NCBI RefSeq assembly: GCF_030128875.1 | Contig: NZ_CP124620.1 | Coordinates: 1,302,001 to 1,366,000 of the forward strand | Reading direction: 5' to 3' | DNA from: Stenotrophomonas sp. BIO128-Bstrain | GTDB taxonomy: Bacteria; Pseudomonadota; Gammaproteobacteria; Xanthomonadales; Xanthomonadaceae | Length of the DNA: 64,000 nt | Part shown: positions 34,145 to 43,524 of the stretch, one piece after another | How the letters are laid out: each line of letters begins with the position of its first letter | Numbering within the stretch: the first letter of the stretch is position 1 | The notes under the pieces: generated by a model | The model's input: only the letters and a program-made list of their open reading frames with translations | Database searches by the model: none | Told to the model about the DNA's origin: nothing | Translations under genes and position numbers: made by a program

Positions 34145-37100
34145 ATGAACCGTATCTTTCGATTGGTGTGGAGCCACCGGCTGAATGCCCTGGTGGTCGT
34201 GTCCGAAATCGCCACTGCGCGCGGCAGCCTGGCCGCCGGGCCGGTGGTGGTGCACCTGAAGGTGCCGATGTCGGTGCTCTCGCTGGGTCTGTCGCTGGCG
34301 CTGTGCACGGGCAGTGCATGGGCAGGCGAGAACCAGACACTCAACGACCTGCAGGCACTGGCTGCCAAGTACACCGCGCCGTTGCCGGTGAAGCTCGATG
34401 CAGAAGTGGCGCTGGCGGCGGCCGCACGTGATCGTGGCACCACGCCACTGTTGAGCGTGGATACCAACGTCAACCTCAACCTGGGTGCACAGGCGGCCCA
34501 CGGTCGGCCGGCACTGCAGGTGCAGACCGCCGCACAGTTGAGTGCGGAGCTGCCCCGGCGCGTCGCTGCACCAACCGCACAGGTGGCGGCGTTGGCCGAC
34601 CTGGGTCTTGCAGGCGGCACCGGCAACGGAGCAGCACTGAACGCACACGCCGCCGTCGACGCCGTGGCCACGCAGGCACCGTCGGCAGCAGCGGTGCAGG
34701 CGCCGGTCAAGGCGGATGCGCGACTGGCTGCCACCGCCGATGGCAGGTTGGCCGTGAGGGCCGATGCGAACGCGACAGCGAACGTGGCCGTTGCCGCTGC
34801 GCCGGCCCCGCTCAAGGCGGCGCTGGAAACCAAGGTCGATGCGGCTGCCCAGGCGCGCCTTGCGGCCGCCGAGGTGCAGGCCAAGGCGGCATTGATCGCC
34901 GAGGCCACGGTCACGCCCGATGCCCCGGATGCGGTCCAGGCGTCGCTGGCCAGCAATGTCGCCGGTGGTGTGCGCGTGGATGCACTGGGCCACGTGGTCG
35001 ATGCGGCCGATCGCAATCCCAAGCTGGTCGATGCCGGCGTCAGCGCCGTGCAGACCAGTTCGATGGCGCTGGCGCCGAACGGGCTGGGCAACGCACTGGG
35101 AGGGTTGTTGAACGGTGTCGGTGGTGCGGTCGGCGGCCTCCTTGATGGCGTCGGCACGACAGTGGGTGCGATCACGACGCCCGTGCTCGGCGCGGTTGGC
35201 GCGGTCACCACGCCGATATTGGGCACCGTGTTCCCGGCACCGACGTCGCTGCCGCCGGGCAGTCCGAAAGGACCGGCCCCGGCCGATCCGAACGCTGGCC
35301 TGATCATCGGTACCGGTGGCCTGGTCGGCTCGCTCTCGCAGCTGGTCGGGCCCACCGCGCAGGGTCTGCTGGGTGGCGACGGCTACGTGCGCAATGGCAA
35401 CCTGGCGGTGAGCAGCGCCAACGTGATGCAGACCTACTCGGTCACCAACGTGCTGGGCCTGCCGGTGGTCAACCTGAGCCCGGTCGGCACGCTGCTCGAT
35501 GGGCTGGGCAACGCCAGCACCGGTGGCAGCTCGCACCTGACCCTGATCGGCGGCGTCACCTCCGACAGCTACATCTACAACATCAACAACGGCGATCCCA
35601 ATGGCCTGCTCGGCCTGGTGTTGCCGGACGGGTCGCCGGCATGGTCGAACAAGTGCCTCAACCTGCTGGTGGCCAGCGTGGACTGCTGGGCGGTCAACGC
35701 CGCGCAGGATTACCAGGTGCTGGTTGGCGATGGGGCGTTTGCCAATGGCTCCAAGGAAGTGGTGATCGGCGCCAACGCACGTCATGAGCTGCCGCGGCAG
35801 GACGCCAACATCGCGTTCCCGGGCGCCGGGCTCAACGATCCGACCGACCCCACCGGCGTACCGACCGCCGACTACGCCGCGCGCATGGGCCACTCGGTGG
35901 TCGTCGGCGACAGCGCGAAGGGCACGGCCAACGGCCAGACCATCCTCGGTGCGGAGGCCACCTCCACCCAGGCCAACAGCGTTGCGCTGGGCTACCGCTC
36001 CGCGGCCAACCGCGGTGCGCAGGCCAGCTACAGTGCCTACGGGCTGAGCGCGCCGCAGGTATCGGCTGGTGAAGTCTCGGTTGGCTTCGCCGGTGGCGAG
36101 CGCCAGATCAGCAACGTGGCCGCCGGCAGTGCCGCCACCGATGCGGTCAACGTCGCCCAGCTGCAGGGCGCGATCTCGCAGATCGATGCGGTCGGCACGC
36201 TGGCGGTGACCTACGACGATGATGGTGCAGGCGGTGCCAACTACCGCCGCGTGACACTGGGCGCCGGCACCGGCACCAGCACCATTGCCAACCTCGCCGA
36301 TGGCGCGGTGAACGCGACCAGCACCGAGGCGGTCAATGGCGCCCAGCTGTTCGACACCAACAGTGCGATCGTGGACTACTTCGGCGGCGTCACTGCCTTC
36401 GATCCCGCCACCGGTGCGTGGACCGCACCGAGCTTCCAGATCTCCACGATCTCCAGCGACGGCGCAGTGGCTCAGGGCGTGTACGACAACGCCAGCGACG
36501 CCTTCTCCGCCGTCGATGGCTCGCTGGTCAATCTCAACACGCAGATCACCGACATCCGCAACGGGGTCGGCAGCCGCTACCTGAAGATCAATTCCACCGG
36601 TGCAGAGGCGGCCGCCGCCGGTCTGGACAGCATCGCCGTCGGTATGGGGGCCTCGGCCACGGCGGCCAACAGCATCGCCGTGGGTGCCGGTGCGGTGGCC
36701 GACCGCGCGGACACGGTCTCCGTCGGTGCAGCCGGCGCGGAGCGCCAGGTGGTGAACGTGGCGGCCGGTACCCAGGCCACCGATGCCGTCAATCTTGGCC
36801 AGCTGGAAGCCTCCGAACAGGGCGCGCTGCGCTACGACCTCAACCCGGATGGCAGCGTGAACTACGCCAGCGCCACGCTGGGCAACGGCGGCGGTGCGAC
36901 CACGCTGAGCAACCTCGCCGCTGGCAGCGTCACGGCCGGCAGCAGCGAGGCGATCAACGGGGCCCAGCTGTTCGCCGCCAACCAGGCCGTGGCCACCCAC
37001 CTCGGCGGTGGGGCGGCGCTGGACGCCACCGGCATGGTCAGCGCGCCGACCTACACGATCAACAACGTCGCCAGCGATGGCCAGGTCACCGCCGGCAGCT

Positions 37101-38728
37101 ATGACAACGTCGGCAGTGCCTTCGATGCGGTCAGCACCTCGCTGGCCAACGTCGCCGACCAGACCGACACCGTGGACCGCCTGGCGGTGAAGTACGACGC
37201 CGATGCCAGCGGCAATGCCACCAACACGATCACCCTGGCCGGCGATGGCAGTGGCGCGGCGGTCGCACTGACCAACCTGGCCGAGGGTCGCGTGCTGGCC
37301 GGCAGCCTGGATGCGGTCAATGGCAACCAGCTGTTCCAGACCAACAATGCGCTGGTGGGGTACTTCGGCGGCACCACCAACTTCGACGGCAACACCGGGA
37401 TCTGGACGGCGCCGACCTTCCGCATCTCCTCCATCGCCACCGACGGCAGTGTCATCGCCAACGATTACAGCGACGTCACCGTGGCCTTCTCGGCGGTGGA
37501 TGCCTCGCTGACCAACCTCAATACCCGCATCGACCAGATCCAGCCGGGTGGCAACAGCCAGTACGTGCAGGTGAACTCGACCAAGGGCCCGGCCACTGCG
37601 GGCGGTGCCGACAGCATCGCGATCGGGCCGCTGGCCAGCGCCGCTGGAAGCGGCAGTGCGGCCATCGGTGACGGCGCCAGCGCCAGTGCGGACAACAGCG
37701 TTGCGCTCGGCGCCGGCTCGGTCGCCAGCGTGGGGGCACAGACGGGGTACACCGGTGCCTACGGCCAGACCGGGGCGAGCAGTTCGGTGGGCGAAGTGGC
37801 CGTCGGCAGTACCGGGGCCGAGCGCAAGGTCACCCATGTGGCCGATGGTTCCGAGCGCTACGACGCGGTCAATGTCGGCCAGCTGCAGAACGGCGTGAAC
37901 TACGCGATCAACGAGTCCAAGGCCTACACGGATACGCAGATCAACAACATCAACAACGGCACCTCCGGCATGTTCCAGGTCAACAATACGCAGAACCTGG
38001 CTGCGCCCTCGGCCTCCGGCGACAACGCCGTGGCCGGTGGTGCCGGCGCCGCTGCCGCGGGCGACAACGCCACCGCGCTGGGCAACGGGGCCAGTGCGCA
38101 GGGCAGCAACAGTGTCGCCCTGGGTGCCGGCTCGGTGGCCAACCGTGCCAACACGGTCTCGGTGGGCAGCAGCGGGGCGGAGCGCCAGATCGCCAACGTC
38201 GCCGACGGCAGCGACGCCACCGACGCGGTCAATGTCCGCCAGCTGCAGGCCTCGCAGCAGGGCACGATCCGTTACGACTCCAACGTCAACGGCACCACCA
38301 ACCTCAACAGCGTGACCCTGGGCAGCACCGCCACCGGACCGACCACGGTGCGCAATGTCGCCGCCGGTACCGCCGGGACCGACGCGGTCAACGTGGACCA
38401 GCTGCGCAGCGGCATGGCCCAGACCCTGGACTGGTCCAAGGCCTATACCGACGAGCGCATGGACTCGTTCGACCGCAATCTGCAGAAGACCGACAACCGT
38501 GCCTCGGCCGGTGTGGCCTCGGCGATGGCGGTGGCGGCGCTGCCGCAGCCGTATGAGGCCGGCCGCAGCATGGCCTCGCTGGCCGCAGGCAGCTTCAACG
38601 GTGAATCCGGCGTGGCCGTGGGCATCTCGGGGGTCTCCGAGGGCGGCCGCTGGATCTACAAGTTCAGCGGTTCGACCAACAGCCGCGGCGATGGTGGTGT
38701 CGCGGTAGGTGCCGGCATCCAGTGGTGA
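34145..38728 (+). CDS. YadA-type trimeric autotransporter adhesin
   Basis: A 1527-residue type Vc adhesin. It starts with an extended signal peptide (MNRIFRLVWSHRLNALVVVSE, then a hydrophobic segment ending LALCTGSAWA near residue 60). Residues about 65-340 form an unusual Ala/Val-rich region without classic head repeats. YadA head repeats (NSVALGYRSAANRG and similar) and neck motifs of the type ATDAVNVAQLQ follow from about residue 590 onward, with necks near residues 664 and 878 and again near the C terminus. The trimeric membrane anchor is the last 80 residues (SAMAVAALPQPYEAGRSMA to VAVGAGIQW). It binds surfaces or host matrix. GGGGGAA 7 bases upstream supports the start. It is followed by an OmpA-like lipoprotein gene that probably stabilises it. 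Confidence 0.93.
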   Translation: MNRIFRLVWSHRLNALVVVSEIATARGSLAAGPVVVHLKVPMSVLSLGLSLALCTGSAWAGENQTLNDLQALAAKYTAPLPVKLDAEVALAAAARDRGTTPLLSVDTNVNLNLGAQAAHGRPALQVQTAAQLSAELPRRVAAPTAQVAALADLGLAGGTGNGAALNAHAAVDAVATQAPSAAAVQAPVKADARLAATADGRLAVRADANATANVAVAAAPAPLKAALETKVDAAAQARLAAAEVQAKAALIAEATVTPDAPDAVQASLASNVAGGVRVDALGHVVDAADRNPKLVDAGVSAVQTSSMALAPNGLGNALGGLLNGVGGAVGGLLDGVGTTVGAITTPVLGAVGAVTTPILGTVFPAPTSLPPGSPKGPAPADPNAGLIIGTGGLVGSLSQLVGPTAQGLLGGDGYVRNGNLAVSSANVMQTYSVTNVLGLPVVNLSPVGTLLDGLGNASTGGSSHLTLIGGVTSDSYIYNINNGDPNGLLGLVLPDGSPAWSNKCLNLLVASVDCWAVNAAQDYQVLVGDGAFANGSKEVVIGANARHELPRQDANIAFPGAGLNDPTDPTGVPTADYAARMGHSVVVGDSAKGTANGQTILGAEATSTQANSVALGYRSAANRGAQASYSAYGLSAPQVSAGEVSVGFAGGERQISNVAAGSAATDAVNVAQLQGAISQIDAVGTLAVTYDDDGAGGANYRRVTLGAGTGTSTIANLADGAVNATSTEAVNGAQLFDTNSAIVDYFGGVTAFDPATGAWTAPSFQISTISSDGAVAQGVYDNASDAFSAVDGSLVNLNTQITDIRNGVGSRYLKINSTGAEAAAAGLDSIAVGMGASATAANSIAVGAGAVADRADTVSVGAAGAERQVVNVAAGTQATDAVNLGQLEASEQGALRYDLNPDGSVNYASATLGNGGGATTLSNLAAGSVTAGSSEAINGAQLFAANQAVATHLGGGAALDATGMVSAPTYTINNVASDGQVTAGSYDNVGSAFDAVSTSLANVADQTDTVDRLAVKYDADASGNATNTITLAGDGSGAAVALTNLAEGRVLAGSLDAVNGNQLFQTNNALVGYFGGTTNFDGNTGIWTAPTFRISSIATDGSVIANDYSDVTVAFSAVDASLTNLNTRIDQIQPGGNSQYVQVNSTKGPATAGGADSIAIGPLASAAGSGSAAIGDGASASADNSVALGAGSVASVGAQTGYTGAYGQTGASSSVGEVAVGSTGAERKVTHVADGSERYDAVNVGQLQNGVNYAINESKAYTDTQINNINNGTSGMFQVNNTQNLAAPSASGDNAVAGGAGAAAAGDNATALGNGASAQGSNSVALGAGSVANRANTVSVGSSGAERQIANVADGSDATDAVNVRQLQASQQGTIRYDSNVNGTTNLNSVTLGSTATGPTTVRNVAAGTAGTDAVNVDQLRSGMAQTLDWSKAYTDERMDSFDRNLQKTDNRASAGVASAMAVAALPQPYEAGRSMASLAAGSFNGESGVAVGISGVSEGGRWIYKFSGSTNSRGDGGVAVGAGIQW

Positions 38729-38734
38729 CCGCGT

Positions 38735-38761
38735 CCGGTGCCGGTCATCGACCGGCACCGG
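38735..38761 (+). terminator. 12-bp hairpin between adhesin and OmpA-like genes
   Basis: CCGGTGCCGGTC, loop ATC, GACCGGCACCGG, 6 bases after the adhesin stop and 38 before the next start. No T-run, so it may be an attenuator or mRNA-stabilising hairpin rather than a full terminator, allowing more adhesin than partner. Its core resembles the other GTGCCGG hairpins here. Confidence 0.55.
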
Positions 38762-38799
38762 GCCATCGGCCCGCACACAACGCATACAGGGGGAACACC

Positions 38800-39657
38800 A
38801 TGTCCATGCAGCCCACATCCATTACCCAGGTGCCGCTGCTGCGCTCGCTGGGCCTGAGCCTGGCAGCGCTGCTGTTGGGTGCCTGCGCCAGCCACGGCGG
38901 GCAACGCGCCACGCCACCGGACAGCGTCGCCGACGCCGAGGCGACGAACTTTCCCGATCCCCGCAAAGCCACGCTGAAGGAGGGTCTGTTCGTGGACGTC
39001 GACAACCTGCGCCTGTTCGCCCGTGGCATGAGCAAACGTCAGCTCTACGCACTGCTCGGCACCCCGCACTTCGGCGAAGGCATGTGGGGCGTGCACGAAT
39101 GGAACTACCTGTTCAACTTCCGCAGTACACCGGGGGGCGACTACTTCACCTGCCAGTTCAAGGTCGACTTCGACGGCAAGGGCATCGCCCAGGCGGCGCA
39201 CTGGAAGCCCCAAGCCTGTGCGGCCGTGCTTGATCCGCCGCGTCCGCCGGCACCGCCGGCACCTGCGCCTGCGCCGATGCCGAGCGAACCGCTGCGGCTG
39301 GCCGCCGATGCGATGTTCGCCTTCGACAGCGCCATGCTCACACCCGAAGGGCGCCGCAACGTCGATACCCTCCTGCAGCAGGTCCGCGATGCCAGCCGGG
39401 TGCAGACCATCCAGGTGATCGGCTACACGGACCGGATCGGCAGTGATCGCTACAACCTGGTGTTGTCCCAGCGGCGCGCCGAGGCGGTGCGCGATGCCCT
39501 GATTGCCGGCGGGGTGCCGGCGGGCGCGATCATCGCCGAAGGGCGGGGCAAGGCCGATCCACTCGTTCAGTGCGCGCAGGCGCAGCGCAAGGCGCTGATC
39601 GTGTGCCTGGCGCCCAACCGGCGCGTCGAGCTGTCCGGCAAAGCGTTACCACGCTGA
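38800..39657 (+). CDS. OmpA-family lipoprotein with BamE-like N-terminal domain (TpgA-like)
   Basis: A 285-residue lipoprotein (lipobox LLGAC near residue 28). Residues about 55-130 (LFVDVDNLRLFARGMSKRQLYALLGTPHFGEGMWGVHEWNYLF) resemble the SmpA/BamE fold. A Pro/Ala linker follows, and residues about 165-285 are an OmpA C-terminal peptidoglycan-binding domain with IQVIGYTDRIGSDRYNLVLS and QRRAEAVRDALI. This architecture directly after a YadA-type adhesin matches the TpgA partner described for AtaA in Acinetobacter, which ties the adhesin to the cell wall. AGGGGGA 5 bases before the ATG is a strong ribosome binding site. Confidence 0.85.
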   Translation: MSMQPTSITQVPLLRSLGLSLAALLLGACASHGGQRATPPDSVADAEATNFPDPRKATLKEGLFVDVDNLRLFARGMSKRQLYALLGTPHFGEGMWGVHEWNYLFNFRSTPGGDYFTCQFKVDFDGKGIAQAAHWKPQACAAVLDPPRPPAPPAPAPAPMPSEPLRLAADAMFAFDSAMLTPEGRRNVDTLLQQVRDASRVQTIQVIGYTDRIGSDRYNLVLSQRRAEAVRDALIAGGVPAGAIIAEGRGKADPLVQCAQAQRKALIVCLAPNRRVELSGKALPR

Positions 39658-39694
39658 GCAGCCGGGGTCGCATCGCGCTGCATCGCATACCCCG

Positions 39695-39714
39695 CCGGCG
39701 CACGCATGCGCCGG
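39695..39714 (+). terminator. Hairpin after the OmpA-like gene
   Basis: CCGGCGCA, loop CGCA, TGCGCCGG, 37 bases after the stop. Followed by TGAGGG, so no T-run. Weak terminator candidate. Confidence 0.4.
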
Positions 39715-39727
39715 TGAGGGACCGTCT

Positions 39728-39797
39728 TGACCTGGCGCGCCGTCCGCGCAGCGTGATGTCTCCCCCGTCATCGTTCTGAAGACGCCGCGCCAGGTCA
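39728..39797. repeat. 12-bp inverted repeat in the gap before the fasciclin gene
   Basis: TGACCTGGCGCG (39728-39739) is exactly complementary to CGCGCCAGGTCA (39786-39797), with 46 bases between. It may be a long stem-loop or paired protein sites. No known element was recognised. Confidence 0.45.
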
Positions 39798-39815
39798 TCT
39801 CTTCCAGCCACCCGG

Positions 39816-39842
39816 GGCGGCCGCAGGCGAACTGCGGCCGCC
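39816..39842 (-). terminator. 10-bp hairpin after the fasciclin gene
   Basis: GGCGGCCGCA and its complement TGCGGCCGCC around a 7-base loop, 8 bases beyond the minus-strand stop. Lacks a T-run. Probable transcript end. Confidence 0.5.
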
Positions 39843-39850
39843 TTGTCCGG

Positions 39851-40429
39851 TTACGGCATCAGCACCTTGTCGATCACGTGGATCACGCCATTGCTCTGCT
39901 TGACGTCAGCAATGGTGACATGGGCCACCTGGCCCTTGCTGTCGGTCACGGTGATGCCCTTGCCGACCACGCGGGCCGTCAGTGCCTCGCCTTCAACCGT
40001 GGTCAGGCTGGCCTTGCCGCCGCCCTGTTTGATCCTGGCCATCAGGTCGGTGCTGGTGACCGCGCCCGGGACCACGTGGTACGTCAGGATCCGGGTCAGG
40101 TCTGCCTTCTTCTCGGGCTTGAGCAGCCCCTCCACGGTGCCCTTGGGCAGCGCCGAGAATGCCGCGTTGGTCGGGGCGAACACGGTGAACGGGCCAGCGC
40201 CTTTCAGCGTATCCACCAGGCCTGCCGCTTTGACCGCTGCCACCAGGGTGGTGTGGTCCTTGGAATTGACGGCGTTGTCGATGATGTCCTTGTTGGCATA
40301 CATCGCCGCGCCGCCCACCATCGGATTGCTGTGTGCCGCCATGGGCGCGGCCGGTGCCTGCGCGAAGACGAGCGGAGACGTGGCAGCGAGACAACCGATC
40401 AGTACGAGGCCTGCGAACTGGATCTTCAT
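39851..40429 (-). CDS. Fasciclin domain-containing exported protein
   Basis: A 192-residue protein with a signal peptide (residues 1-24, LVLIGCLAATSPLVFAQ). One fasciclin (FAS1) domain covers about residues 45-192: the H1 region GPFTVFAPTNAAFSALPKGTVEGLL, the central LTYHVVPGAVTS and the H2 region ADVKQSNGVIHVIDKVLMP. FAS1 domains mediate adhesion or protein contacts; single-domain bacterial versions are secreted or periplasmic. GGGAG 7 bases upstream supports the ATG at 40429. Confidence 0.92.
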   Translation of the reverse strand: MKIQFAGLVLIGCLAATSPLVFAQAPAAPMAAHSNPMVGGAAMYANKDIIDNAVNSKDHTTLVAAVKAAGLVDTLKGAGPFTVFAPTNAAFSALPKGTVEGLLKPEKKADLTRILTYHVVPGAVTSTDLMARIKQGGGKASLTTVEGEALTARVVGKGITVTDSKGQVAHVTIADVKQSNGVIHVIDKVLMP

Positions 40430-40626
40430 GACCAAACTCCCAAATGGATGCGCCGGTGTGACGCACCATCAGGTACGGCGGGAGTGGCGGGGCGGATGCA
40501 GTCCACGACATCTTTTTTGCAGGCATGAGCGTGGCGTGACGGGCGTGTGCAGCCCATGCGATGCGGCTGGCCAGGCGACGCTGGCAAAGCTTGCGGTCGC
40601 CGCGTCTGCGTGGCCCTCGTCGGGGC

Positions 40627-41520
40627 CTACAGCACCCCGGGTATCCGGATGGCCAGCGCGGCCTTCTCGGCCTCACAGCCCGTGGGCTGCACACCGTGGC
40701 CACGAAGCGACTGGATCTCCGTGCGGGCCAGTGCCATGTCGCGGCTGAAGTCGGCGTTGGCGTGCAGCTTGGCCAGTGCACCGGCGGCGATGGCACGGCC
40801 TTCCAGCACGTCGCTCTGCCAGTGCGCATTGCAGATCAGCCGGTTCTCGCCAAAGGCACGGCCGCGCGCGAGCAGCGCATCGGCCTGGTCCGGGCTGAGC
40901 TCGGTCAGCAGCAGTGCCCAGGTCCAGCTGATCGCGGTATGTCCGGACGGGTAGGAGCCGTCGCCGCGCAGCGCAGCCTCGTCGGCCGGTGCGCAGGTGC
41001 CTTCCTTGTGGAAGACGAACGGCCGCACCCGCTTGTAGTGATCCTTGGCCGCATAGGTCGCCAGCCCGGCGTCCACCAGGGTCCGCTGCAGCAGCAGGTA
41101 CAGCGTCGGCGTCGCCCGCTGGCTGACCGGTACCCCGAGTGCGCAGGAGAAGGTATTGGCGACCTGCGGAAAGCGCAGGTCCGAATCGGTGGTTGCCAAG
41201 GCATAGCGCGGGCTCGAACGCAGTTGTTGCGCGGCGCGGTGGATCGCCTGGTCCTGCGCGAAGGCGGCCGAGCCCTTGGCCGGGGGCGGTGGCAGCAGGG
41301 CAAGGCTGTCGGGCAGCGACCGGCCCAGATAGCCCGCTGGCACGCCGGGGCGCAGTTCCGGCACCGGCGCGGGCGCGGGCGCGACGACGCTGGCGGGTGC
41401 AGGGGGCGGTGAAGGCGCAGTGGACAGCGGCGGCGCCGAGCTGCAGGCGGTCAGCAGCGACGCCAGGACCAACAAGGACACGACCTGACGGCGCGGGTGG
41501 AGTATGGCCTTCCTGTGCAT
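40627..41520 (-). CDS. Class A non-specific acid phosphatase (PAP2 superfamily), lipoprotein
   Basis: A 297-residue phosphatase. The N terminus is a lipoprotein signal with lipobox LLTAC (Cys26), then a Pro/Ala-rich linker (about 30-57). The PAP2 motifs are present: KDHYKRVRP (Lys159 to Arg166-Pro167), YPSGH (His194) and NRLICNAHWQSD (Arg227, His233, Asp237). The last motif has Asn where class A enzymes usually have Ser. It removes phosphate from organic phosphomonoesters in the periplasm or at the outer membrane. GGAG 8 bases before the ATG supports the start. The 197-base gap upstream shows nothing else clear. Confidence 0.9.
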   Translation of the reverse strand: MHRKAILHPRRQVVSLLVLASLLTACSSAPPLSTAPSPPPAPASVVAPAPAPVPELRPGVPAGYLGRSLPDSLALLPPPPAKGSAAFAQDQAIHRAAQQLRSSPRYALATTDSDLRFPQVANTFSCALGVPVSQRATPTLYLLLQRTLVDAGLATYAAKDHYKRVRPFVFHKEGTCAPADEAALRGDGSYPSGHTAISWTWALLLTELSPDQADALLARGRAFGENRLICNAHWQSDVLEGRAIAAGALAKLHANADFSRDMALARTEIQSLRGHGVQPTGCEAEKAALAIRIPGVL

Positions 41521-41607
41521 GTCGTTCTCCGCAGGGGCTGTCGCGCCACTGTGTACGGCGGCCGTGCAAGGCACAACCGCCTTTCTACGCGCGCACGGCC
41601 AGTAGTT

Positions 41608-43296
41608 CTACGGGCGCCCGGCGTGTGCCGCCGCGATGTCCTGCGCGGCGTCACCCATCGGGAAGCGGACCTCGATGCGGGTACCGCCGAGTGGGCTCGG
41701 GCCGACCTTCAGGCTGCCACCCAGCAGGCGCGCCCGCTCTTCCATGCTGATCATGCCCAGGCCGGGGGAGGGGGATGGCACCGTCTGGCCCGCCATGCCG
41801 ACGCCATCGTCGTCCACCTGCAACACCATCTGGCCGCCGCGGATGCCGACAAGTACATGCGCGTTGGCCGCGTGCGCATGCTTGTCCACGTTGTTGACCG
41901 CCTCCTGCACGATCCGGAACAGGCTCAGTTCGTGGTCATCGCTGAGACGCGGAGGATTCTCGATGCGGCATCGCACCCGCAGGGCGCCGCGCGCGTTGCG
42001 CTTGATGCAGAACGCATCCAGTGCGCTGGCCAGGCCGGTGAAACGCAGGATGCTCGGGTGCAGCTCATGGGAGATCGATCGGATGTCGTTGGAGACGATC
42101 AGCAGCTGCTCCTGCAGTTCGACCACGGCGTGGCGTTCTGCCTCTGGAATCTGATTGCGCAGCGCGCTCAGGCAGATCGAAATCGCGGCCAGCGACTGGT
42201 TGACGTCGTCGTGCAGGTCGCGCGCGATGCGGGTGCGCTCTTCCTCCTGCACCACCAGCATCCGTCCGGTCAGCTCGCCCAGGCGTCGATAGGCCTGCTG
42301 CAGGTTGAGGTGGTTGGAGAGCTTCTGTTCGGACAACGCGCCCAGGAACAACAGTGCGCACCCGGTGCACAGCGTCCACACCTGTGCGGTGATGAGGTCG
42401 CGGTCCGGTGTCCAGTACGCGAACGGACCCACGCCTTCCATGCTCAGCTGCATGCCGAGCAGCGCCACGATCAGCATGCCGATGCTGGCACCGGCAACGC
42501 CAAACACGATCAACGCCCAGACCAGCAGCGGGATGGGTGCCAGTACCAGCAGCGGCGTGATCACGCCATCGGACCAGTTCACGCCCCAGACAATGCCGAG
42601 CCCGCCGAGCAGGGTGATGGCGATGATCACCGGCTGCCACTGCCACCCATGCCGGCGCTCCGGGCGCTGCACGATGCGCGCCAGATTGACGATGGGGGGC
42701 ACGATCAACAGATAGCTGACACTGCTGCACAACACCAGGGTGAGCAGCGCACCCGGCGCCATGCCCTGCGGCCCGCCGGCGAACAGCAGCGCCTGCCACC
42801 ATGCACAGGCGATCGGCAGCAGCACACAGCCCAGCAACACGAACAGGCCGATCTCCCGATAGCCTTCCAGCGGTGCCCGCGCGCCCCGCCAGCGCAGCAG
42901 CAGCCACGCCACGGCAACCACCGAGGCGAATTCGGCCGCGCTGGCAAGCAGCCGTGGCAAGACCACGAACGGCACCAGAACAAACGCCAGCACGGTACCG
43001 GCGAAGGCCGACAACACACAGGTCCGCCACGCCGCGCGAGGGGTGAACAGCAACCAGCCCAGCAGCAGCGGGCAGGGAATCCAGAGGACATGCAACCGGA
43101 AACCCGGCATCTGAGCCAGCGTCGGCAACAGCTGCCCCAGCAGGCAACCCAGTGCCAGCGGCAGCACCTGGGTGAGCGATGCGCGAAGATCGCGTGACGG
43201 GGGCGTGGAGGGCGAGGTGCGGGTAGGATCGTCCGGTGGGATGCCGGAGTCGTGGTACACGTACACGGGTTGTTTCACGCTCGAAATCGCTGGCAC
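41608..43296 (-). CDS. MASE1-type sensor histidine kinase (NarX/UhpB-like class)
   Basis: A 562-residue inner-membrane kinase. Residues about 40-320 form eight or so helices, resembling a MASE1 sensor. The phosphoacceptor motif RIARDLHDDVNQSL has His362 in the HisKA_3 dimerisation domain. The HATPase domain shows LFRIVQEAVNNVDKHAHA, then DDDGVGM and GLGMISMEERARLLGG. HisKA_3 kinases pair with NarL-type response regulators, and two response regulators lie at 44712 and 45479. The start is GTG at 43296 with GAGG 5 bases upstream. The signal sensed is unknown. Confidence 0.9.
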   Translation of the reverse strand: MPAISSVKQPVYVYHDSGIPPDDPTRTSPSTPPSRDLRASLTQVLPLALGCLLGQLLPTLAQMPGFRLHVLWIPCPLLLGWLLFTPRAAWRTCVLSAFAGTVLAFVLVPFVVLPRLLASAAEFASVVAVAWLLLRWRGARAPLEGYREIGLFVLLGCVLLPIACAWWQALLFAGGPQGMAPGALLTLVLCSSVSYLLIVPPIVNLARIVQRPERRHGWQWQPVIIAITLLGGLGIVWGVNWSDGVITPLLVLAPIPLLVWALIVFGVAGASIGMLIVALLGMQLSMEGVGPFAYWTPDRDLITAQVWTLCTGCALLFLGALSEQKLSNHLNLQQAYRRLGELTGRMLVVQEEERTRIARDLHDDVNQSLAAISICLSALRNQIPEAERHAVVELQEQLLIVSNDIRSISHELHPSILRFTGLASALDAFCIKRNARGALRVRCRIENPPRLSDDHELSLFRIVQEAVNNVDKHAHAANAHVLVGIRGGQMVLQVDDDGVGMAGQTVPSPSPGLGMISMEERARLLGGSLKVGPSPLGGTRIEVRFPMGDAAQDIAAAHAGRP

Positions 43297-43524
43297 GGGT
43301 ACCTCGGGTAGGCGTGAGCAGGCTTCGGTTCGTTGGCCTCGCTGGCACCGCCGCGCGGCGGTGGCACACGTGCGCCGGCCTCGATGTGATGCATTTCACG
43401 CTTGTGGGCCCCCTGAGCGATCACCGCTTGTCGATGTGTCGCTTCCACCCCACAATCGCGCCGATGTAAGCAGGTTGTCCACTCGCGCGCTATCCGAATT
43501 CCGACGTGTTCCGAGGGAGCTGGC

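Noticed and set aside
36100..38420. Regular repeats resembling a CRISPR or satellite array
   Set aside because: They are the neck and head modules of the adhesin coding sequence, in frame and imperfect, without spacers of constant length.
34115..38818. A 1567-residue open frame on the minus strand
   Set aside because: It is the antisense shadow of the adhesin gene. Its translation is low-complexity and rich in His, Gly, Arg and Gln, while the plus-strand frame has a signal peptide, repeats and an anchor.
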